The position numbers and the translations under genes are program-made. Below, piece by piece: positions 13,392 to 21,777 of a DNA stretch of 64,000 nucleotides. Source of the stretch: Pseudomonas putida (GTDB taxonomy: Bacteria; Pseudomonadota; Gammaproteobacteria; Pseudomonadales; Pseudomonadaceae); NCBI RefSeq assembly GCF_026625125.1, contig NZ_CP113097.1, forward strand, positions 620,001 to 684,000. The letters run 5' to 3'. Each line of letters opens with the position of its first letter. Within the stretch, counting starts at the first letter, position 1. Under the pieces are notes generated by a model. That model searched no databases. It was not told the origin of the DNA and saw only the letters and a program-made list of their open reading frames with translations.

Positions 13392-14201
13392 ATGAGCGAT
13401 CATTTCGCTAGCAACCTCAAATTGGCCTGCAGCCACTACCGCTCTATCTCCGAAGTTTGCCGCCAGCTGTCGATCAACCGCGCGCAGTTCAACAAGTACC
13501 TGAGCGGGCAGAGCCGTCCGACAGCGTTCAACCTCAAACGCATCGGTGATTTCTTCGGTGTCGAGGATTACGAGCTGAATTTGCCACCCGAACAGTTCGC
13601 CCGCTTGATCGGCGCCCGGGTATCGGCTTTGGCCGACCAGCCCAGCGACCCGATCAGCGAGCTGTTCCGCCCGCTGCACGAGCACGCCGGCAACCTGTCG
13701 CGCTATTGCGGCTACTACTTCGAGTACTCCAACTGCATGTCGGTACCCGGCACGATCCTGGTGTCGCTGGTGCACCTGCGCGAGGAGCGCGGCCGCTTCC
13801 TGTTCGAACGCCAGGAGCGCCAGGAGCGCTCGAGCGCTACCGACCTGCATGCCGAGGTGCGTTGCCGCTACCTGGGCGCGGCGTTTCAGCTGCAGGACCG
13901 GATGTTTCTCATCGACTACGAGTCGCTGACCCTGAACGAGATGAGCCAGACCATCCTCATCCCCAGCTTCAAAAGCCGCATCACCCGCTTGAATGGCCTG
14001 AAGACCGGCGTCTCCAGCGGCGACCGGCGCAACCCGGCCTGTACCCGCGTGGTGTGGGAGTACCTGGGTGAGGAGATCAATCGCATCAATGCCTCCCGGC
14101 AGGTGAAGCTGTATCAGCCGGATGATCCGCGCATCGATGACGATGTGCGTGAGCGGTTGAGCGTGGGCCCGCTCAGTAACGGGTTGTTCGAAATCGAATA
14201 G
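13392..14201 (+). CDS. XRE-type helix-turn-helix transcriptional regulator
   Basis: 269 aa. An HTH occupies about residues 15-60 (ISEVCRQLSINRAQFNKYL followed by a recognition helix with RPTAFNLKRIGDFFG). The remaining 200 residues have no recognised sensor domain; they contain several Cys/Tyr-rich segments (RYCGYYFEYSNC). Start could also be the ATG at 13383, three codons upstream. It is transcribed divergently from the AGCS symporter, so autoregulation plus control of the transporter is a reasonable guess. Ligand unknown. Confidence 0.75.
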   Translation: MSDHFASNLKLACSHYRSISEVCRQLSINRAQFNKYLSGQSRPTAFNLKRIGDFFGVEDYELNLPPEQFARLIGARVSALADQPSDPISELFRPLHEHAGNLSRYCGYYFEYSNCMSVPGTILVSLVHLREERGRFLFERQERQERSSATDLHAEVRCRYLGAAFQLQDRMFLIDYESLTLNEMSQTILIPSFKSRITRLNGLKTGVSSGDRRNPACTRVVWEYLGEEINRINASRQVKLYQPDDPRIDDDVRERLSVGPLSNGLFEIE

Positions 14202-14333
14202 ATGAGCGCTTGTACACGTATTGCCGCCGGTGACCTCTGAGAAGTACATGGCCAGTGGGTGGGCCAACTTTGCCGAGGCCGCACCGGTTGGAAAGGGGGC
14301 GGACTCCCGGCTCATTGCCTGTTCAATGAAGGC

Positions 14334-15119
14334 TTAAAGTTGTCGCAACCACTCCCCAACCGGATGCCCCTCGCTGAGTAGCAGCTTCAACGACATCAGG
14401 CAGCAAATAGTGATCAGCAATGGCTTGATCAGCCGTGGCCCGAAGTACAGTGCACAACGTGCGCCGAGTTGCGCACCGACAATGGCGCAAACTGCCATGG
14501 CCAGTGCCAGAGGCCAGATGATTGCGCCGCTGAAAGCAAACACCGAAAGGGCCCCGAGGTTGCAGGATGCATTGAGCAATTTGCTGCTGCAGATCGCCTG
14601 CATCAGGTGTTGCCCCAAGAGTAACGTGAAGGCCACCATGAAAAATGACCCCGTGCCTGGCCCGAATATACCGTCGTAGAACCCAATGACTGGAGCAACT
14701 GCCAGCGTGAAGACCAGATACGAGACCCTCTGCCTGCGCGCCTTGGTATCAAGCTTGGGGCTGAGCGCGAAATAGAGGGCCACTGTAATCAGCAAGATGG
14801 GTACAACTGATTGCAGGAGGGCTTTGTCGAGCATGCTGATCGACAATGCGCCTGTAGCGCCACCGACGAATGACAAAGCGGCCATGGGCCAGCCAGTTCG
14901 CCACTCGATCATTCGCTTGCGCGCGAACGCCCATACGGCTGAAACACTGGCTGAAGAGGCCTGAAATTTATTGGTAGCCATTGCCGCCACCGGATCGACA
15001 CCTGCGATGAAAAAGGCCGGCAACGTGAGTAACCCTCCGCCTCCTGCTATCGCATCAAAAAAACCGGCGAGCAATGCGATCGAGGCCAGCGGTAAGAGTA
15101 ATGAAACTTCAATCTCCAT
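14334..15119 (-). CDS. TSUP (TauE/SafE) family permease
   Basis: 261 aa with about eight predicted helices. The repeated family signature AGFFDAIAGGGGLLTLPA (residues 18-35) and the second-half FYDGIFGPGTGSFF are present, so this is a complete TSUP carrier. Substrate is unknown; relatives export sulfite, sulfoacetate or other anions. It stands alone, bounded by a 132-bp and a 480-bp gap. It is related to but clearly different from the partial paralogue at the start of the window. Confidence 0.85.
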   Translation of the reverse strand: MEIEVSLLLPLASIALLAGFFDAIAGGGGLLTLPAFFIAGVDPVAAMATNKFQASSASVSAVWAFARKRMIEWRTGWPMAALSFVGGATGALSISMLDKALLQSVVPILLITVALYFALSPKLDTKARRQRVSYLVFTLAVAPVIGFYDGIFGPGTGSFFMVAFTLLLGQHLMQAICSSKLLNASCNLGALSVFAFSGAIIWPLALAMAVCAIVGAQLGARCALYFGPRLIKPLLITICCLMSLKLLLSEGHPVGEWLRQL

Positions 15120-15157
15120 TTATATCTCGCGTACGATCAGTGGATCTTGTTGTAAAG

Positions 15158-15361
15158 TCACGGCCTTGCATCCGGTGAATACCCGAATAGTCGAACCAGC
15201 AGTCTTCGGTTGTCCTTGAAAATGTCGCGAGCATGAGGTGCCTTACTATTGTTGATCAATAGTGCGGAGTAAGAGCTTGGTAAGAAGTCGATGCTGGCTG
15301 GCGGTTTGTTGAGTGTGAGATTGAGGATCTGAGATCTGGACTTTGAGTTTAACCCTGTCAT
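15158..15361 (-). pseudogene. Possible C-terminal remnant of an Fe(II)/2-oxoglutarate dioxygenase
   Basis: A 67-codon open frame lies in the 480-bp AT-richer gap 15120-15599. Its end reads ALLINNSKAPHARD then RRLLVRLFGY, which resembles the C-terminal LLxDNxxxxHxR...RxLxR segment of TauD/TfdA/clavaminate-synthase-like dioxygenases, including the distal His and the Arg that binds 2-oxoglutarate. Upstream the frame closes within five codons, so there is no N-terminal domain. It could instead be a chance ORF. Nothing else coding was seen in this gap. Confidence 0.35.
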
Positions 15362-15599
15362 TGTTATTTCTTTTTATGTAGGGGAAGGTGGAACTTGTTT
15401 TTAGGGTGCTGACTATCTAACTCGATATTTTTTACCGAGGATGTAGGGCCGTGCTCTTGTGAGTTGTGGGGAAAGTCCATAGCTATGGTAGGAATCGTCT
15501 TACGCAGGCAGTGCTGTCAGCCTCAGGGTTGGACTTCCCCGCCTGGAAACCGCAAAATGACCCCTTTCCCTCATCAACCTGTTCGGATCTGCTGACTCT

Positions 15600-16484
15600 A
15601 TGCGTATGCGCCTGATGCTGTTGGGTGGTGGCAATGCCCTTGGGCAAGCGCTGATTCGTCTCGGGGCCGAGGAGGACATCGCATTTCTGGCGCCGCGCCC
15701 GCCGGAAGACGGCTGGACGCCGGCCAGCCTGACCCAGCTGCTCGACGATCATCGCCCCGACGCCTTGGTCAACCTGGCTTACTACTTCGACTGGTTCCAG
15801 GCCGAGTCGGTCAGCGAACAGCGCCTGGCTCAGCAGGAGCGGGCGGTGGAGCGGCTGGCGGAGCTGTGCCAGCACCACCAGATCACCCTGGTGCAGCCTT
15901 CCAGCTACCGGGTGTTCGATGGCTCGCGTGCCACGGCCTATAGCGAAAAGGATGAGCCGGTGCCGTTGGGCCTGCGTGGTCAGGCGTTGTGGCGCATCGA
16001 GCAGAGCGTGCGTGCGGCGTGCCCGCAGCATGTGTTGCTGCGCTTTGGCTGGCTGCTGGACGAGAGCATCGACGGTGCCTTGGGCCGCTTCCTGACCCGC
16101 GCCGAGCAGCCACAGGAACTGCTGCTGGCCGATGACCGGCGCGGCAACCCGACGCCGGTCGACGATGCTGCACGGGTGATCCTGTCGGTGCTCAAGCAGC
16201 TCGATTGCACCGCGCCGCTGTGGGGTACTTACCACTACGCCGGTAACGAGGCGACCACGCCGCTGGCGCTGGGCCAGGCGATCCTTGCAGAGGCCGGGCA
16301 GCACCGCCAGCTGGCCGTGCAGGCGCCGACCGCGCAGGCCCATGCCGCCCGCCCGGATGCCAGTGAAGAACCACAGAACGCAGTGCTGGCCTGCAAGAAA
16401 ATCCTTCATACCTTCGGCATCAAGCCGCGTGCCTGGCGCGCCGGCCTGCCGCCTTTACTGGACCGATTCTACCGCCATGGCTGA
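15600..16484 (+). CDS. RmlD-like sugar-nucleotide-binding protein
   Basis: 294 aa Rossmann-fold protein of the extended SDR / RmlD substrate-binding type. The N-terminal glycine motif is LLGGGNALGQAL, and SYRVFDG near residue 101 fits the RmlD pattern. The usual catalytic Tyr-x3-Lys is not evident at its expected place (about residues 121-135, around LGLRGQALWRIE), so enzymatic reduction is doubtful. It overlaps the following epimerase gene by 8 bp, suggesting a shared function in nucleotide-sugar metabolism. Start is ATG at 15600; an alternative is MRL two codons later. Confidence 0.7.
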   Translation: MRMRLMLLGGGNALGQALIRLGAEEDIAFLAPRPPEDGWTPASLTQLLDDHRPDALVNLAYYFDWFQAESVSEQRLAQQERAVERLAELCQHHQITLVQPSSYRVFDGSRATAYSEKDEPVPLGLRGQALWRIEQSVRAACPQHVLLRFGWLLDESIDGALGRFLTRAEQPQELLLADDRRGNPTPVDDAARVILSVLKQLDCTAPLWGTYHYAGNEATTPLALGQAILAEAGQHRQLAVQAPTAQAHAARPDASEEPQNAVLACKKILHTFGIKPRAWRAGLPPLLDRFYRHG

Positions 16485-17409
16485 CGCCCCCATCCTGATC
16501 ACCGGCGGTGCCGGCTTCATTGGCTCCCACCTGTGCGATGCGTTGCTGGCTAAAGGCTACGCGGTGCGTGTGCTCGACGACCTGTCCACTGGCAAGCGCG
16601 ACAACCTGCAACTGGGCAACCCGCGCCTCGAGCTGGTCGAAGGCGATGTTGCCGATGCCGCACTGGTTCAGCGCACCGCGACCGGTTGCAGCGCAGTGGT
16701 CCACTTGGCTGCGGTGGCTTCGGTGCAGGCCTCGGTCGAAGACCCGGTAAAGACCCACCAGAGCAATTTCATCGGCACCCTGAATATCTGTGAGGCCATG
16801 CGCCTGCAGGGTGTGCGCCGGGTGCTGTTCGCCTCCAGCGCGGCCGTGTATGGCAACAACGGCGAAGGCCAGTCGATTGCCGAGGAGACGCCCAAGGCGC
16901 CGCTGACCCCCTATGCGGTGGACAAGCTGGCCAGCGAGCAGTATCTGGACTTCTACCGTCGCCAGCATGGGCTGGAGCCGGTGGTGTTCCGCTTCTTCAA
17001 CATCTTCGGGCCGCGCCAGGACCCATCCTCGCCGTACTCCGGGGTGATCAGCATCTTCAGCGAGCGAGCGACCCAGGGGCTGCCGATCACCGTGTTTGGC
17101 GACGGCGAGCAGACCCGCGATTTCCTTTATGTCGGCGATCTGGTGCAGGTGATGGTGCAAGCGCTGGAGATGGCGCAGGTGGAAGAGGGCGCGGTGAACA
17201 TCGGCCTGAACCAGGCAACCTCGCTCAATCAGTTGCTCAAGGCACTGGAAACGGTGGTGGGCAGCCTGCCGGCGATCAGCCATGGCCCCGCGCGCTCGGG
17301 TGATATCCGCCATTCGCGCGCGGATAACCAGCGCTTGCTGGCCCGGTTCGACTTCCCGCAGCCGACATCGATGGAAGAAGGCCTGGCTCGTTTGCTCGGC
17401 AAGGCCTGA
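16477..17409 (+). CDS. NAD-dependent nucleotide-sugar epimerase/dehydratase
   Basis: 310 aa extended SDR. TGGAGFIGSH at residues 8-17 binds NAD. The catalytic triad is visible as the Ser of FASSAAVYG and the Y-x3-K of PYAVDK. RDFLYVGDLV is typical of UDP-glucose/UDP-GlcNAc 4-epimerases and related dehydratases. ATG at 16477 lies inside the end of the upstream gene and is translationally coupled to it. The exact sugar is not determinable. Likely cytoplasmic, feeding surface polysaccharide or LPS synthesis. Confidence 0.82.
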   Translation: MADAPILITGGAGFIGSHLCDALLAKGYAVRVLDDLSTGKRDNLQLGNPRLELVEGDVADAALVQRTATGCSAVVHLAAVASVQASVEDPVKTHQSNFIGTLNICEAMRLQGVRRVLFASSAAVYGNNGEGQSIAEETPKAPLTPYAVDKLASEQYLDFYRRQHGLEPVVFRFFNIFGPRQDPSSPYSGVISIFSERATQGLPITVFGDGEQTRDFLYVGDLVQVMVQALEMAQVEEGAVNIGLNQATSLNQLLKALETVVGSLPAISHGPARSGDIRHSRADNQRLLARFDFPQPTSMEEGLARLLGKA

Positions 17410-17425
17410 CTCAGGGGGGGGTGAG

Positions 17426-17456
17426 GCCCATCGCCGGCTAGCCGGCTTCCACAGGG
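17426..17456. repeat. REP element
   Basis: CCATCGCCGGCTAGCCGGCT is the first of three REP cores in the 357-bp gap between the epimerase and ompW. No gene was found in this gap. Between the REPs are four imperfect copies of a CAGTTCTTG...TGCGCC unit. Confidence 0.75.
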
Positions 17457-17540
17457 CTGGGGCAGTTCTTGTGGCTTGCGCCGTATCTGTGGGGGTTGGC
17501 TTGTTAGCGCGCTCGGCGCTGGAATTCCGGCGTCTGTGCC

Positions 17541-17571
17541 GGCCCTATCGCCGGCAAGCCGGCTCCCACAG
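17541..17571. repeat. REP element
   Basis: Core ATCGCCGGCAAGCCGGCTCC followed by CACAG. Same orientation as the REP at 17426 and opposite to that at 17672. Confidence 0.8.
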
Positions 17572-17671
17572 GACTGCGGCAGTTCTTGAGACTGCGCCGG
17601 ACCTGGGGGGCTGCGGCAGTTCTTGAGGCTTGCGCCGCTGGCCTACGCCAGTTCTTGGGGCCTGCGCCGTA

Positions 17672-17701
17672 CCGGTGGGAGCCGGCTTGCCGGCGATGGG
17701 C
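17672..17701. repeat. REP element, inverted
   Basis: GGTGGGAGCCGGCTTGCCGG then CGATGGG, inverted relative to the two upstream copies, forming a BIME-like cluster. Confidence 0.8.
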
Positions 17702-17766
17702 TGCGTAGCAGCCCTGATAACGCTAACTGACTGCCATCAAGCCTTGACCGGCTTGCACCGCAGTGG

Positions 17767-18450
17767 TCAGAACTTGTAGCCAAGGCCGACCATGTAGACC
17801 CATGGGTCGACTTCCACGTTGACCTTGGTCTTGCTGTAGCCCAGCGCGCTCGGGCCGTCGACGCTGGCCTTGGTGTCGATATCGACGTACCAGACCGAGG
17901 CGTTGACCAGCAGGTTGTCCGTGAGCATGTAGTCCATGCCCAGTTGGCCGGCGATACCGACCGAGTCCTGCAGCTCGAGGTTGCTGAAGCCTTGTTGCTT
18001 GCGCTCGCTGCTCAGGTCTTCGTCGAAGAACAGGGTGTAGTTGATACCGATGCCAGCGTAGGGCTGGAAGCGCGAGTTGGGCGCCATCGGGTAGTACTGC
18101 AGCGACAGTGTCGGTGGCAGCTGCTTGATGTCGGCCAGCTTGCCGTCCAGGCCGCCGCCCAGGCCTTTGACGCCAACGGTGTGCTGGAACGGCGTGGCGG
18201 CCAGCAGTTCGAGGCCGATGTGGTCGGTGAGCATGTAAGCGAAGGTCAGGCCCAGCTGGGTGTCGCTGTCCAGTGTCGCCTTGGTGCCCGACACCTTGTT
18301 GCCGTCGAACTTCAGGTCGCCGCTGCTTTCGTTCGGGGCGGTGGTGATCGCGCCTGCACGAAGGATCATGTCTCCCGCCTGGTAGGCGTGGGCGGCAGGG
18401 GCGGCGAGCGCAAGGGCCACAAGTGAGGCGCCGAGCAAGGACTTGTTCAT
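17767..18450 (-). CDS. ompW: OmpW family outer-membrane protein
   Basis: 227 aa. A signal peptide (about residues 1-22, ending AHAYQAGD) is followed by an eight-stranded beta-barrel pattern ending in aromatic F (VGLGYKF), as outer-membrane proteins do. The segments GDMILRAGAI, LGLTFAYMLTDHIGLELLA and PYAGIGINYTLFF are OmpW hallmarks. OmpW forms a small hydrophobic channel. A candidate ANR/FNR box lies 66 bp upstream, consistent with oxygen-responsive expression known for ompW in other gamma-proteobacteria. Confidence 0.88.
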   Translation of the reverse strand: MNKSLLGASLVALALAAPAAHAYQAGDMILRAGAITTAPNESSGDLKFDGNKVSGTKATLDSDTQLGLTFAYMLTDHIGLELLAATPFQHTVGVKGLGGGLDGKLADIKQLPPTLSLQYYPMAPNSRFQPYAGIGINYTLFFDEDLSSERKQQGFSNLELQDSVGIAGQLGMDYMLTDNLLVNASVWYVDIDTKASVDGPSALGYSKTKVNVEVDPWVYMVGLGYKF

Positions 18451-18515
18451 GGAAGCTCCGAAAGGACGTGAGTAATCGAGTTGTCCAATGGTACGGAGCC
18501 GTCTAAACGTAATGT

Positions 18516-18529
18516 TTGACCCAGCTCAA
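18516..18529 (-). promoter_or_regulatory. Candidate ANR/Dnr (FNR-type) box of ompW
   Basis: TTGACCCAGCTCAA matches TTGAT-N4-ATCAA at 8 of 10 fixed positions. Its centre is 41.5 bp from a predicted start near 18481, with a -10-like TACCAT on the minus strand at 18488-18493. That is class II activator spacing. Confidence 0.5.
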
Positions 18530-18559
18530 AGAACTGCATTCATGAATTAGAAACAGTTC

Positions 18560-19075
18560 TCACTTCAGCTCATAAGCGTATATTTTCTCGGCGTCCATCT
18601 GGTAACCGGCGTCGGCCAGCTCGCTGCTGGAGGCTTTGACATGCAGCTTTCCTTCGATCCAGTAAGGCTGGTACAGGTCTTCGACGCGTACCCCCATTTC
18701 GCTGAAAATATGCACGATCTGGTTGGAAGGCGGTGGCGGAACATGGATGCAGGCGCCGTAGTAGGGCACTAACAGGAACTCGGTAGTGCGACCTTCTTCG
18801 CTGACCTCCAGCGGCACGATATAGCCGGGAAGTTTGATGTGCTGGCCGTCCAGTTCCTGCACCACCGGCGCATCGGGCGCTTGCTGGCGCGCCGCTGGGG
18901 CTGATTCCGCGGACAGGGCATTGCTCAGCTGCGACATGTCGTGCAGTGGGGCCAGCTGCGGCGGGATGATCGGCGCGCCTTCGGGGATCAGTGCAGGCCA
19001 ATCGAGTTCGCGGGGCTCGGCCGCCCAGGTGGGGGCGGCGAGCATCAGTAGGGATAACAACAGCGCGCGAAGCAT
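18560..19075 (-). CDS. DUF3299 family exported protein
   Basis: 171 aa with an N-terminal signal peptide (cleavage near WAAEP at about 19-21). The conserved block GYIVPLEV...PYYGACIHVPPPPSNQIV is the DUF3299 core; its Cys and His could bind a metal, which is inference. Last gene of a four-gene operon (His-rich protein, ABC ATPase, ABC permease, this protein), 9 bp after the permease. The same four-gene order is known from the zinc-responsive PA4063-PA4066 cluster of P. aeruginosa. Confidence 0.75.
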   Translation of the reverse strand: MLRALLLSLLMLAAPTWAAEPRELDWPALIPEGAPIIPPQLAPLHDMSQLSNALSAESAPAARQQAPDAPVVQELDGQHIKLPGYIVPLEVSEEGRTTEFLLVPYYGACIHVPPPPSNQIVHIFSEMGVRVEDLYQPYWIEGKLHVKASSSELADAGYQMDAEKIYAYELK

Positions 19076-19084
19076 GGCGTTTTC

Positions 19085-20350
19085 TCAAAGGTGAATCGAC
19101 AGGCCATCGGCCAGCGACTGCCGATAGGCGCGCCAGGCCGGCACGCTGCCCATCAGCAGCGCTGCGCCGAGGATGATAGCAAGCAGCGTCCACTCGTGCG
19201 TGCTGGGCCAGGCCAGCGGCAGGTACAGGCCGTAATTGGCCTGAACGTAGCCTTGGGCCAGCGCGATGCCGGCATACAGCAGGCCTAGCCCGGCAACGAT
19301 ACCCGCACTGGCCAGCGCCAGCGCTTCAAGCACCAGCAACCCGGCAATGTGCCAAGGCCGGGCGCCCACCGAGCGCAGAATCGCCATCTCCCGGCGACGT
19401 TCGTTGAGGCTGGTGAGAATCGCCGTGAGCATGCCGATCAAACCGGTCAGTACGACAAACAGCGAGACCACGAACAAGGCTTGTTCGGCCGTGCCCATCA
19501 GGCTCCACAACTCCTGCAGCGCTACCCCGGGCAAGATCGCCAGCAGCGGCTCGCTGCGGTATTCATTGATCTCGCGCTGCAGGCTGAAGGTGGCGATCTT
19601 GCTGTTCAGGCCGAGCATGAAGGCAGTGATGGCGGCCGGCTGCAAGTCCATGGTTCGGGCCTGCTCGGCGCTGATGCGCCCGGCGCCACGTGCAGGCACG
19701 CCGTTATGCCAGTCGATATGGATCGCCTCCATCCCCGCCAGGCTGATGTGCAGTGTACGGTCGACCGGCGTGCCGGTGCGTTTCAGCACGCCGACCACGG
19801 TGAACGGCTTGTCGTCATGCTTGACCAGGCTTATCGCCGCCACGCCGTGAGCCAGCACCAGCTTGTCGCCAAGCCTGTAATGCAGGGCCTCGGCCACCTC
19901 GGCGCCCAGCACCACCTCGAACGGATCGCTGGCAAACTCACGCCCCTGGCTCAGCTCCAGATGCTGCCGGCGACCATACTGATAATGGCTGAAGTACTCA
20001 CCGGTGGTGCCCATCACCCGATACCCGCGGTGCGAGTCGCCCAGGGAAATGGGGATCGCCCACTTCACCCGTGGATCCTGGGCGTAATGCTGGTAACTGT
20101 CCCAACGAATATTGTTGGTGGCATTGCCAATGCGGAATACGGAATACAGCAGCAGGTTTACCGAGCCCGAGCGGGCGCCAACGATCAGGTCGGTGCCGCT
20201 GATGGTGCTGGCGAAACTGGCACGGGCTTCGGTGCGCACGCGCTCGACAGCCAGCAGCAGGCACACCGACAAGGCGATGGCGAAGGCGGTGAGGAACGCG
20301 GTGAAACGGCGATTGGCCAGGCTGGCCAGGGCAAGGCGAAGCAGGTACAT
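19085..20350 (-). CDS. ABC transporter permease, MacB/LolC (FtsX) type
   Basis: 421 aa. One N-terminal helix (about 13-33), a large periplasmic domain of about 220 residues, then three C-terminal helices, the MacB/FtsX topology. It overlaps the ATPase stop codon by one base. Such transporters move proteins, lipoproteins or peptides across the periplasm rather than importing ions. In this operon it may act on or with the His-rich zinc protein upstream. Confidence 0.82.
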   Translation of the reverse strand: MYLLRLALASLANRRFTAFLTAFAIALSVCLLLAVERVRTEARASFASTISGTDLIVGARSGSVNLLLYSVFRIGNATNNIRWDSYQHYAQDPRVKWAIPISLGDSHRGYRVMGTTGEYFSHYQYGRRQHLELSQGREFASDPFEVVLGAEVAEALHYRLGDKLVLAHGVAAISLVKHDDKPFTVVGVLKRTGTPVDRTLHISLAGMEAIHIDWHNGVPARGAGRISAEQARTMDLQPAAITAFMLGLNSKIATFSLQREINEYRSEPLLAILPGVALQELWSLMGTAEQALFVVSLFVVLTGLIGMLTAILTSLNERRREMAILRSVGARPWHIAGLLVLEALALASAGIVAGLGLLYAGIALAQGYVQANYGLYLPLAWPSTHEWTLLAIILGAALLMGSVPAWRAYRQSLADGLSIHL

Positions 20351-21060
20351 CAGGCCTCCCGGGGCTTGGCTGCGCGGTTCAGCTCGGCCAGTGACAGATG
20401 ACGGTCGAACAGCGGTGCAAGGCTCTGGTCATGGCTGACGAACAGCAGGCTGGCGCCGGCAGCACGGCATTCATCGAACAGCAGGCGGATGAACGCTTCC
20501 CGGGTGTCGGCATCCAGTGCCGAGGTGGGTTCGTCGGCAATGACCAGCTCGGGTTGGCCGATCAATGCACGGGCCGCGGCGACCCGTTGTTGCTGGCCAA
20601 TCGATAGGCTGTCGGCGCGGCGGGCAAGCAGTGCGGGCTCGTCCAGGCCCAGGTGGGCCAGCAGTGCGCTGGCCGCCTGGTGGGCACTGCCATGACGCTG
20701 CTCGGCCCGAGCCTTGCGGCTGCTGGAGAAGCGACAAGGCAGTTCGACGTTTTCCCGTACCGAAAGGAATGGCAGCAGGTTGAACTGCTGGAAGATATAG
20801 CCGGTGTGATCGACCCGAAAGCGGTCGCGAGCGCTCTGGCCCAAGCCGCCGAGATCCTGGCCGAGCAACTGGATGCGGCCCTGGGCAGGCACGTTCACCC
20901 CGCCCAACAGCCCCAGTAGCGTGGTCTTGCCACTGCCGCTGGGGCCCTTGAGGAACAAGGCTTCGCCTGCTTCCAGGCGAAACGCGGGGATATCCAGCAA
21001 TGGCGGCTGCCCTGGCCAGGCAAACACCAGGTCTTGCAGCGCGATCAGCGGCAGGCTCAT
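20350..21060 (-). CDS. ABC transporter ATP-binding protein, LolD/MacB type
   Basis: 236 aa. Walker A GPSGSGKTT near residue 38, signature LSIGQQQRVAAARAL and Walker B LVIADEPTSALD are all intact. It is directly adjacent to the upstream His-rich protein gene (TGA followed at once by ATG) and overlaps the permease gene. Partner of the FtsX-like permease at 19085-20350. Confidence 0.88.
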   Translation of the reverse strand: MSLPLIALQDLVFAWPGQPPLLDIPAFRLEAGEALFLKGPSGSGKTTLLGLLGGVNVPAQGRIQLLGQDLGGLGQSARDRFRVDHTGYIFQQFNLLPFLSVRENVELPCRFSSSRKARAEQRHGSAHQAASALLAHLGLDEPALLARRADSLSIGQQQRVAAARALIGQPELVIADEPTSALDADTREAFIRLLFDECRAAGASLLFVSHDQSLAPLFDRHLSLAELNRAAKPREA

Positions 21061-21645
21061 TCAGAACCGAACCACGGCATTGGCAGGCGAGGTTTCCAGG
21101 CCTTTCTGGCCGTTCGGGCCGATCAACTGCACATTGATTTTTTGCGTAGCAGGGAAGGCCTTGAACAGCGGTGCGAGGTCGAGCTCAGCGATCTTCTCCG
21201 GGGCGGAGCATTTGAGCTGATAGTGCGCATCGATATCGCTGTGCTGGTGGCCATGCTCATGTTCATGCTCATCACCGTCGTCATCTTTTGCCGCATCACC
21301 GAACAGTGGACTCTCCAGTTCCTGAGCATCTTCCGTGCAGCCAGCAGCCGCTGGCAGACCAAACAGCTTCAGGGGTTGCTCGAGCTGTTGGCGCACGGCG
21401 GCGACCTTGGCTTTGTCGGCGTCGCTGCTGGCGCTGTGTTCAAAGCCCACCAGGTTCATTGCCGGGCTGTCGAGCTCCAGCTCGAGGGTGTTGCCGTCGA
21501 GTACCACGTTGAGCTTGGCCACCCCGTGCTCATGCGCGCCGAGCGTGCCGTGGGCGTGATCATGGTCATGGTCGTGGTCGTCGTGGGCATGAGCCACGGC
21601 CAGGGGCAGTAGGGCGAAGGGCAGGGCGAGCAGCAGGCGACGCAT
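21061..21645 (-). CDS. DUF2796 (ZrgA-like) His-rich periplasmic zinc protein
   Basis: 194 aa. A signal peptide (about 1-20, ending AHAHD) is followed immediately by a His/Asp-rich stretch, and a second His/Glu-rich stretch lies near residues 128-142 (DEHEHEHGHQH). These are typical metal-binding loops of DUF2796/ZrgA proteins. First gene of the operon with the MacB-like transporter. Zinc binding is inferred from composition and from the zinc-regulated homologous clusters. A palindromic TGTTATAACA lies 38 bp upstream. Confidence 0.8.
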   Translation of the reverse strand: MRRLLLALPFALLPLAVAHAHDDHDHDHDHAHGTLGAHEHGVAKLNVVLDGNTLELELDSPAMNLVGFEHSASSDADKAKVAAVRQQLEQPLKLFGLPAAAGCTEDAQELESPLFGDAAKDDDGDEHEHEHGHQHSDIDAHYQLKCSAPEKIAELDLAPLFKAFPATQKINVQLIGPNGQKGLETSPANAVVRF

Positions 21646-21682
21646 GGACGACTCCAGAAGCGGGCTGGGAATGAATTGGTGA

Positions 21683-21692
21683 TGTTATAACA
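21683..21692 (-). promoter_or_regulatory. Candidate Zur operator
   Basis: The perfect palindrome TGTTATAACA lies 38 bp before the DUF2796 gene. It keeps the TGTTAT/ATAACA half-sites of gamma-proteobacterial Zur boxes with a shortened centre. Position and operon content suggest zinc repression; the short centre makes this uncertain. Confidence 0.4.
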
Positions 21693-21777
21693 GCTTCTAT
21701 CTGTGCCGCCAGCCTGCGTTCTGCAGGTTTCATGTTGCTGTAGCATGGGGGCATTGGAGCGCTTGAAGGAATGCATC

